A stretch of DNA of 33,879 nucleotides from NCBI GenBank assembly GCA_002922725.1, contig PNEW01000013.1, positions 1 to 33,879 on the forward strand, given 5' to 3'. The notes under the pieces were generated by a model. The model saw only the letters and a program-made list of their open reading frames with translations, was not told the origin of the DNA and did no database searches. Shown here one piece after another: positions 27,067 through 33,879 of the stretch; position 1 is the first letter of the stretch, and every line of letters starts with the position of its first letter. This stretch comes from Verrucomicrobia bacterium Opi.OSU.00C. Lineage in GTDB: Bacteria > Verrucomicrobiota > Verrucomicrobiia > Opitutales > PNEW01. A program made the position numbers and the translations under genes.

Positions 27067-28909
27067 TTAATTGATTTTACTATTTTGAATAAACGGAATA
27101 TTTTTTTTCATATTTCGCAGTTCGATAATATTTCGCTGAAGTTTTGGAAACTTGTCTGATGGAGAGGGTAAATTAGCAATCTTTTCTTCCAGAATTTTTA
27201 ATCGGTGACGGAGAAATTTTTCAAAAATGGCCTGTACGCAGGCATTAGCAACTTTGATCGGGTTTTCAAATGATCTTTCATCAGCAAGAATGGAGTAATA
27301 GCAATTCTTTTCTTCCTCGTTTTCAAGTAATCGATCAAGATTGTTAATTCCTTCCCAAAGTCCTTGTTGGATGTCTGCAATAACATGCGCGAGGAGCTTT
27401 CCATAAACTAATTCTGTGTCAATCCATTCAATATCAATAATTTCAGCAATGGGTTGGCTTAATACTGGGCTCTGAAAAACGCAACACAGTAGCTCAAATT
27501 CAGCAGTTGTCAACTGTGATGTTACAGGGTTTTTTTTCGTAATCCTGGTTTTTATGAATAGATTTTTTACTTTTTTTCCTTTTAAACCGATTAAAATCAC
27601 CTCTTAACGACATTGGATCCACATTGATGAGTATAGCTGCTTTTTGCAGGTATTCATCTTGAATGACAAGCAGGTCAGATTCATTAATTATTTCAAATAA
27701 CTGTAATAATGCTTCCGCTTTGGCTTGAGGAGAAGGGCTTTTATCGGGCAAAAGGGCCTGGATAAGATAATCGATGGCCGTTAGTGCTTGTTTCTGTAAT
27801 TGGTCAAAAGCTCCCCTCCCTTTTTCTATGAGCAGGCTATCAGGATCAGTCTCTATTGGTAGTACAATGAAGCGAATTTCGAGTCCCACACGCAAAGCCA
27901 TAGGTAGAATTCGTAATGCAGCCTTCTGTCCAGCACTGTCACCATCTAGGACGCAATCAATAGTATTAGTATACCGTTTAAGTAAGAGCAATTGAGCTTC
28001 AGTTATGGATGTTCCCTGTGGAGCAACGGCAGTATTTATCCCATATTGCCAGCACCGTATGGCATCTAATTGACCCTCAACTAGGACAAAATAGCCAACT
28101 TTATCGATATGATGACGAGCCTGATCCAAGCCAAAAATCACTTTACTTTTATAAAAAATAGGGGTTTCTGGTGAATTAATATACTTTGCCTGATGCGTGG
28201 GATTGTCAGTTTGGGTAAATGGAAGTAGACGCGCCGTGAATGCTATCACTTGACCTTTATAATCACGAATCGGAACAAGTAGTCTGTCGCGAAATCTTGG
28301 TTTTAAATTCCTTGGGTCGGTTTCCTGATCACGAAAATAGAAAAGACCACATTTTTTTAGGGCCTTAAGAGAGTAACGTTGTTTCAAAAGTAGCTCTATC
28401 AATTTAGTATCTTTCTGAGGGGCAAAACCGATTTTATACTTTTCTGCAATTTGCATTTTGAATTTTCTCTTCTGTACCCAATAACTTTGAGCTTTTTTTG
28501 AGATTGGCTGTTCGCTCATAAAGATACGATGGTAATAATCACAAGCGCGATCGTGGATTTCTATTATTTCTTTGCGGACAGACCGTGATTCACTAGTTGG
28601 GGCAAACCCCTGCTCATACTCAAGATTTTGGTTAAATCGATTAGCAATTGCCTCAACCGATTCTGTAAATGTCAATTTCTCGTACAATTCGATAAATCTG
28701 AAAATATCCCCAGCGTAATTACTTGAGAAACATTTGAACATGTTTCTCTCAGGGTGGATGAAAAAAGATGGTGTTTTTTCTGTTGTGAATGGGCTCAATC
28801 CAACGAAATTCCGTCCGCTTTTCTTGAGTGAAACTACAGGTGATACTACATCAAAGATATTAACATGATGTTTAATTTCATCGATGCACTTGCGAGAGAT
28901 TCGCGGCAT
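27067..28909 (-). CDS. dnaG: DNA primase DnaG with degenerate zinc site, frameshifted at A8
   Basis: DnaG makes RNA primers for replication. The first frame (to 27500) has the N-terminal zinc-binding-type domain, the catalytic core (IGFAPQKDTKLIELL) and the TOPRIM motifs (VEGQLDAIRC; DGDSAGQKAALR). In the zinc domain the usual C-PFH...C-x2-C pattern reads SPFT...CFSS, so three of four ligands are gone. The frame ends soon after eight A on the coding strand (27530-27537 on plus). Removing one A joins it to KNPVTSQLTTAEFELLC and the helicase-binding C-terminal domain, giving 613 residues, a normal size. The order dnaG then rpoD matches the classical macromolecular-synthesis operon. Confidence 0.92.
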
Positions 28910-28935
28910 AAAATTGAGGTTCCTTCGCTCTGAGG

Positions 28936-30443
28936 TTAGGGAGTTGGTGTTAACGACATAAATTCGAGATTAGCTTTTTGCCATTGAGGATGGTTTGGTG
29001 CCATTTCTAAAAACTCTTTATATAAATCTAAAGACTTATGCCTATTATTGACAATATTGTTATATCCTCTGGCAAGAGAAAGTGTTAATTCTGGGCTAGA
29101 ATAAAATTTATCTTTAGCATTTTTAAGTTCTCTAAAATATCGGAAAAGATTTTCATCCTGACTTAGGATATGCAATAACTGATGGGTATAAGTTATATTC
29201 AGTGTATCTCGCCGGATTGCTTCTAGGGAAGTCGCTTCCGCATAGCGTAATTGTCCATCAAGTTCGAGGGCTTCCGAAAGTTCATTCCAGGTAGATGCCG
29301 CTCTATCATTTAAAGCCAGAGATTGTCTATATTTTACAATTGAGGCTTTATAATCCGCAGATGCTTTTAATTCACGGGCTTCTTGAAGTAAACTTTTAGA
29401 AGTTGGTGGTGGAATTAATACTTTTGCTATCTCTTGAGTCTTATCTATCAAAACAGGAGGTACTATAATTACTGAATTGGGAAATTCATTGAATATTCTG
29501 GCTGATTCAATATTTTCGGGAGAGCCATCAGTTCCTTGATGTTTAGCAATTAAGGTTTGTGCTTCAATTGTATGAGATAATAATCTGTTTCTATCACTAT
29601 CCCGTTTGGATAATAGGTGTTGCCCACGTATTTCCTCTGTAATCTGATTTTGTTCGACAAGAGTTTTTTCAAGTTTCCCTTGGCGTTCTCTCCATGTGCG
29701 TAATTCTTGCCGAGCATAAAAAAGATGTGAGGTATCAAGAAAGTTAGGGTATTCGTCATCTATTTTGTTTAGCCATTGTTCAGCTGTTGAGTAATCTTTT
29801 TGCTCCAGGCTAATTTTTATGAGACCAAGCAGAGGTTCACGACTGTTATTAGACATTAAGTCCAGCCCAGATTGATACCAGTTTTTTGCCTGAATTAAAT
29901 TTCCCATTTGATGGAATAATCTACCTAAGTGAGTGGCTGTATTACCATTCGGTTTCAATTTAAAGCTTTGAAGGTATGATTCTATCGCATTATTAGGGTC
30001 TTTTAATTTGGTATAAATATTACCTAATGATTTCCATATTGCTTGATCATAAGGAAATTTTTCAAGGTAAAGATTATAAGCATTAACTGATCCTCGTAAA
30101 TCACCTCCTTGAATAAAGCTTTTTGCTGCATAAATAAAATAGTGCTTCCGTAACTTGTCTATTTCAGCTAGTTCCATGAAATAAAAAGCAGCACGGATAT
30201 TATCCTTTTTGTCCGCGTATGCAAATGCCAGAGGCTCAAGAATAATAGCCATTCCTGGATACTTATAATTAAGCTCTTCTAATAAATTTATTGCCTGATT
30301 TATGTTACCTATATCAAGATTATGATTGGCGAGAGCAATAGATTTCTCTATAGTTGATTCTCGTTGCTTACAGCTTATTTGAAAAAAAAACATGCTGTGT
30401 AAATAAGTATAATTATCAAATTTCTACCTCTATAAATATTCAT
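28936..30443 (-). CDS. TPR-repeat lipoprotein, signal peptide split off by a T9 frameshift
   Basis: From 30393 the main frame encodes about 485 residues of tetratricopeptide repeats (NHNLDIGNINQAINLLEELN; SVNAYNLYLEKFPYDQAIW; IWKSLGNIYTKLKDPNNAIE) with a spacer region in the middle and more repeats at the end. Its own ATG yields a poor, very short signal (FFFQISC). Upstream in another frame, an ATG at 30443 encodes basic residues and a hydrophobic stretch (MNIYRGRNLIIILIYTAC). It would fuse to FFFQISCKQ if the nine T (30382-30390) were ten, or seven. The fused form is a normal lipoprotein signal with a lipobox cysteine. TPR lipoproteins scaffold envelope complexes; partners are unknown. It sits 26 bases before dnaG. 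Confidence 0.72.
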
Positions 30444-30495
30444 ATTTGGTTAATCTAAATTTCCGTATTCAATAATTACCTGTCAAGAACTGAAA

Positions 30496-31545
30496 ATGGC
30501 TAAATTTCTTACCCTGTGTTTTCTATTTGTTACCTATTACCCACTAGCAGGAGGTGGGTTCTGGGAATCCGAGGAAGAAAGAAGTTCTTATCTTGATTTG
30601 GTATGGGAATACCATTTGGATAATTTTAATTCAAGAAACTATAGTCGAGGTGTTAAAATCCTTTTTGATAACTTTGAAGAAGAAACAAAAAAAATGCTTG
30701 TTCCTGGAAAACTACGAAAAGCCGGGATTAAAATATATACAAATTCAGGTAGTGGAATTGCTACTCCAAAAGAATTAGTAATAGCAGTGATTGATGGATT
30801 AGTTCAACGTGGCTTTAAGAGAAAAGAGCTTTTTATCCTCGATGTCAGTGAACATGATTTGCGGAGTAGTGGATTTGTTCCACCTCTTAGTAAAAAAACG
30901 GATGAAGTTGCTTTCGTCGGTGTTCCGGTTTACATTTTAGAAACTAAAAAATACTATGACAAACTCTGGTACCATGAAAGTCCTTTACCATCACAAAGCC
31001 AGTTAGCGCATGCTACAGAATTGATTGGTGACTATGGTGAACAATTAGGTGACACAGATCGGAAAAGTTATCTTCCCAAGCCATTGTTAACGGATGTTGA
31101 TTTTTGGGTAAACCTGCCAATAGCCCTAGATAACCGTATACTTGGAATAACCGGAGTATTGGCTAATGCGACACTTTGGGCTATTAGCAACCGAGATAGG
31201 TTTTTTGTCAGCCCCGCAAATGGACCTATTGCAATTGCAGAGATAGCGGCTATTCCTGAATTGAAATCAGGATGGGCTTTTTCAATTATCAGTTTGGAAC
31301 GATATCAATTCATTGGAGGGCCAATTTTCAACTCTCTCTATACCCGTTCTGAACCCTTATTATGGATGAGCATAAATCCTGTCATTCTCGACGCATTAAT
31401 GGTCAAACGATTTAAATACCACAAAAAAGAAAATGGATTTAATAAGACCACTAGAAGTAATCAATTATTTAATTATGCCCAGAGTTTGGGGGTAGGGCAT
31501 TATAATCAAAATAGAATACAGTGGATTCAATTACCCCAAAAATAA
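30496..31545 (+). CDS. Exported DUF362-like protein
   Basis: The 349-residue protein starts with a signal-like hydrophobic stretch (FLTLCFLFVTYYPLAGGG). The mature part includes KIYTNSGSGIATPKELVIAV, which fits the start of DUF362 domains, and then DVDFWVNLPIALDNRILGIT and GVLANATLWAISNRDRFF. Near the end is LLWMSINPVILDALM. DUF362 proteins are of unknown biochemistry, some linked to iron-sulfur or metal handling; no cysteine cluster is seen here, so ferredoxin-type binding is not supported. It is divergent from the TPR gene and about 120 bases before the cyclase fusion. Confidence 0.6.
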   Translation: MAKFLTLCFLFVTYYPLAGGGFWESEEERSSYLDLVWEYHLDNFNSRNYSRGVKILFDNFEEETKKMLVPGKLRKAGIKIYTNSGSGIATPKELVIAVIDGLVQRGFKRKELFILDVSEHDLRSSGFVPPLSKKTDEVAFVGVPVYILETKKYYDKLWYHESPLPSQSQLAHATELIGDYGEQLGDTDRKSYLPKPLLTDVDFWVNLPIALDNRILGITGVLANATLWAISNRDRFFVSPANGPIAIAEIAAIPELKSGWAFSIISLERYQFIGGPIFNSLYTRSEPLLWMSINPVILDALMVKRFKYHKKENGFNKTTRSNQLFNYAQSLGVGHYNQNRIQWIQLPQK

Positions 31546-31666
31546 CTATATATTTTTATAAAGCTGACTTTTGTGGTATAGGTTTATAAAATTTATAGAT
31601 AAAAGTATGATTGCTGTATGACTGCTATTACTTATAGTTATAATCCGACCTTAACCCCTCAATTAT

Positions 31667-33028
31667 ATGTCTCTCGAAAGATATCTTGCTAAATCTCGTA
31701 TCATTGAAATCGAAAGTGGTGATCTAAATGGTGCTTTGAGAGAATTATTAAAAGTAGCAACAAAGCGCCTTTCAACAAGACTTTCTTCGAAACGCCTACT
31801 TAGCCAGCTCCTAGATCGTGAAAGTATTATGACAACATATTTAGGGAATGGAGTTGCGATCCCTCATTTGCGGATAAAGATGAAAAGACCTTTTGTATTT
31901 GCGATTGGTCGATGTCGTGAAGGTTTTAAGTATGACGGGGTACCGAAAGGAACAGAAGTTCGCATTTTACTTTTATTTCTTGCATCAAATAAAGTGAAGA
32001 ATTATCTTAGTGTTTTAGCCTCTATTGCCCGCCTCTTTCGTAAAAGAACTCTAATCGATAATATTTTACGTGCGCCCAATTTAGAGGTTTTCCAAGAGAG
32101 AGTTATTCAGGGGCTGAGTGGTTTACCAGTGAAGCCTGGAATACGCCAATCCAGGTTTAATAAACTTTTATTGAAAGAAGGAGAGAAAATTGCTAAGGCC
32201 TCTCGATGTTCGGCAATTCTTATTTTTGGTGATACTTTCAATGGCGGTATAGATTTAAGCCCAGATTTTCCAAAATTCAGGACGGTCATTGTAACACGAT
32301 CGTCTCCCGAGCGACTCCAAGAGCACAATAATGAGACGATGATGATCGAAGTAAAACCCTATTCTAACCACCGTCTTTCACAGTTGCGAAGTGCGGTTTT
32401 AATAGGACTAACACGTGGTGTTTTTAAATATAATGATCGTTTGTGTTGTGTGGCCGGTATATTAGATAGCAATCAATTTGATACATTGGTCGTGGTGGAT
32501 GTTGAACGAGAATTTCAGTCGGTACTCACACGTGAGGCAGATATTTTACCTTCATCTGTTTCATTTGAAGTGCTTGAAAGAATCCTCGCAATTGCCACTG
32601 ATTTGTCACTTGAAGGGCGTGAAGGAAGGTCGATTGGTTGCCTATTTGTTTTAGGTGATACCAAAAAAGTTAATACAATGATAAAATCATTGGTTTTAAA
32701 TCCATTCCATGGCTATAAGGAAGAAGATCGCAATGTATTGAATCCTTTTATGGATGAAACGATCAAAGAGTTATCTTTTATGGATGGAGCTTTCATAATT
32801 CAAGGGAATGGCATTATTGAATCTGCAGGTAGCTTAATTAACACACCTAGTGATTATTATCATGAAATGCCCAGTGGTTTCGGTGCGCGCCATGTTGCTG
32901 CTTCAGCTATCTCACGGGCAACTGATAGCATTGTAATTGTTGTTTCTGCCACTTCAGGTCGAGTAACTTTATTTCGTCATGGTGTAATGTTGCCTCTGAT
33001 TGATAATTCGTTGGGAGGAGTTCAATAA
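31667..33028 (+). CDS. PTS EIIA / PK_C-like / diadenylate cyclase fusion
   Basis: The 453-residue protein has three parts. Residues about 5-150 are a fructose/Ntr-type PTS EIIA domain with the phospho-histidine H67 in [16 protein letters not shown]. Residues about 165-290 begin [20 protein letters not shown] and resemble the pyruvate-kinase C-terminal-like domain of archaeal DacZ cyclases. Residues about 300-445 are a DAC domain with [23 protein letters not shown], the DGA motif (373-375) and [11 protein letters not shown] (RH at 408-409). DAC domains make c-di-AMP from two ATP, controlling potassium and osmolyte balance. The active-site motifs look intact. A PTS phosphate signal controlling cyclase activity is inferred. 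No membrane segment is present. Confidence 0.82.
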   Translation: MSLERYLAKSRIIEIESGDLNGALRELLKVATKRLSTRLSSKRLLSQLLDRESIMTTYLGNGVAIPHLRIKMKRPFVFAIGRCREGFKYDGVPKGTEVRILLLFLASNKVKNYLSVLASIARLFRKRTLIDNILRAPNLEVFQERVIQGLSGLPVKPGIRQSRFNKLLLKEGEKIAKASRCSAILIFGDTFNGGIDLSPDFPKFRTVIVTRSSPERLQEHNNETMMIEVKPYSNHRLSQLRSAVLIGLTRGVFKYNDRLCCVAGILDSNQFDTLVVVDVEREFQSVLTREADILPSSVSFEVLERILAIATDLSLEGREGRSIGCLFVLGDTKKVNTMIKSLVLNPFHGYKEEDRNVLNPFMDETIKELSFMDGAFIIQGNGIIESAGSLINTPSDYYHEMPSGFGARHVAASAISRATDSIVIVVSATSGRVTLFRHGVMLPLIDNSLGGVQ

Positions 33029-33087
33029 GGAATGAATTTACGATTATCATTGCTTTTAATCATAGTTTATTGGTAGCCGTAATATCT

Positions 33088-33255
33088 ATGCCAAGAGAAA
33101 ATATTATATTAGAGTGTACTGAAGCTATCAAAGAAGGAAAATCACCCTCGCGCTATATGTCTACACGCAATAAGAAATTGCAACAGGGGCGTTTGGAAAA
33201 AAAGAAATATAACCCTTTTTTAAGACGACATACGCTCCACCGTGAAGTTAAATAG
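33088..33255 (+). CDS. rpmG: 50S ribosomal protein bL33, zinc-free form
   Basis: I start the protein at ATG 33088 ([13 protein letters not shown]), giving 55 residues; the longer in-frame start at 33070 adds six residues not seen in the family. [20 protein letters not shown] and [15 protein letters not shown] match bL33. Only one cysteine is present, so the zinc-binding CxxC pairs are absent, as in the C-minus paralogue used when zinc is scarce. It lies 59 bases after the cyclase fusion. Confidence 0.93.
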   Translation: MPRENIILECTEAIKEGKSPSRYMSTRNKKLQQGRLEKKKYNPFLRRHTLHREVK

Positions 33256-33332
33256 GAGTTATCGATGTTAAATTTATCCGTTAAAAGCTTATAAATTGTT
33301 TTGACGGTGGATGAATTTCATCGATGGTGAGC

Positions 33333-33569
33333 TTATTCCCCATTTGTAGCTTTATTAGAGGGCATGCTCCGATCCATCCGCCAAGCGTGTCGATATTTAT
33401 GTATCCAATCAAGTAGGGCACGGTCAAAACCAATATCTTTTCCTTCCTTTTCTGATTCTAACCATTTGTGTTTAAGGATTTCTTCTCGCTCAGCAAGAAA
33501 CTCCGTATAAAGGCTGGAACTTTTTATTATATCTTGAGTGGGTTTTGAGGTTGATTGATCTGATTTCAT
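33333..33569 (-). CDS. Small conserved protein of unknown function
   Basis: This 78-residue protein has a disordered start and a helical core with FLAEREEILKHKWLESEKEG and DIGFDRALLDWIHKYRHAWR. This REEI..HKW.ESEK.G.DIGF..AL.DW pattern recurs in short proteins from several phyla in my recollection, without a known function. It may bind a partner protein through the helical core. It lies about 100 bases upstream of the Mrp gene end on the other side of a short spacer, and converges on rpmG. Confidence 0.55.
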   Translation of the reverse strand: MKSDQSTSKPTQDIIKSSSLYTEFLAEREEILKHKWLESEKEGKDIGFDRALLDWIHKYRHAWRMDRSMPSNKATNGE

Positions 33570-33666
33570 TGAAATTAAATTATAAACAAATTTTAAGGAA
33601 TTTTCCTTCTAAAGGAATAGGAATGGATTTATAATAAAGATTTTAATAAAATAAAAGACTAAATCA

Positions 33667-33879
33667 TCAAATTGATTTAATGAGGTTTTCTGCAATTATT
33701 TTATAGGCATTTGTAGGCGAGCTTTGTGGTTCACCGACGACAATAGGAATTCCATTATCACATCCCACACGAATTCCTTCATAAAGAGGTACTTGTCCTA
33801 ATAACTTCGTATCCAATTCAAGGGCGGTTTTTTCCCCACCACCTCGACCAAAGATGTAATGTCGTTCAGTGGATTGTGG
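33667..33879 (-). CDS. mrp: Mrp/NBP35-family Fe-S carrier ATPase, C-terminal end
   Basis: Only the last 70 residues are in the window. They read YIFGRGGGEKTALELDTKLL, then GQVPLYEGIRVGCDNGIPIV, and end in a helix before the stop at 33667. IFG.GGG..TA and the LG.vPL...r.g.D.G.PiV patterns are diagnostic of Mrp/ApbC proteins, which carry iron-sulfur clusters to targets. The CPxC cluster-binding motif normally lies just upstream of IFG; at the visible second position there is a serine instead of cysteine, assuming no gap. The ATPase domain is outside the window. Confidence 0.85.
   Translation of the reverse strand, partial: PQSTERHYIFGRGGGEKTALELDTKLLGQVPLYEGIRVGCDNGIPIVVGEPQSSPTNAYKIIAENLIKSI

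Overview
The window is an AT-rich, gene-dense bacterial chromosome segment with housekeeping content. The gene repertoire points to Verrucomicrobiota, most likely the Opitutae/Puniceicoccales side. The clues are a lysine/alanine-repeat histone-like protein, a lysine-rich tail on RpoD, a DnaG whose zinc-ribbon ligands are mostly replaced, FmdB beside an anchored protein of unknown function, a conserved planctomycete/verrucomicrobial-type small protein, and a PTS-EIIA/diadenylate cyclase fusion. This assignment is inference from recalled family features and was not tested by a tree. I see no mobile elements, CRISPR arrays, rRNA or tRNA genes.

Layout: 1-644 holds two pieces of one M16 metalloprotease gene joined head to head in opposite orientations. 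881-4783 carries an SPFH/prohibitin protein, the iron-sulfur genes sufS-sufU, a cyclic-nucleotide-binding-domain protein and a CPBP protease. 4824-6188 (-) is an MFS transporter. 6447-10527 is an Lrp-type regulator, an aminotransferase, der and fmt. 10636-13642 is a LysM protein, parB, secG and a LolA-like exported protein. 13708-14838 (-) is a MalK/UgpC-type ABC ATPase. 14839-16015 holds an AT-rich spacer with a perfect 25-bp palindrome, the histone-like gene and a stem-loop-rich spacer. 16016-22143 has icd, a glutaredoxin-like gene, uvrA, a bifunctional nuclease and a polyprenyl synthase. 22481-24817 has fmdB, an anchored protein, an isochorismatase-family hydrolase and a conserved protein. 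24887-30443 (-) is a likely operon reading TPR lipoprotein, dnaG, rpoD and then tatA. 30496-33879 has an exported DUF362-like protein, the EIIA-DAC fusion, rpmG, a small protein and the end of mrp.

The most striking feature is that six otherwise well-preserved genes (sufS, the DUF151 nuclease, an anchored protein, rpoD, dnaG and a TPR lipoprotein) are each interrupted once, exactly at a run of seven to nine A or T. Changing the run length by one base restores a full family-length protein in every case. Several of these genes are expected to be essential, so the choices are homopolymer sequencing error or decoding by polymerase slippage, as reported in AT-rich endosymbionts; true decay of all six is unlikely. 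The inverted junction in the M16 gene resembles a fold-back chimera from whole-genome amplification, which would favour the artefact explanation, but sequence alone cannot decide.

The best candidate for new biology is the gene at 31667-33028. It joins a PTS EIIA domain with its phospho-histidine to a pyruvate-kinase-C-like region and a diadenylate cyclase domain, suggesting c-di-AMP synthesis under PTS phosphorelay control.
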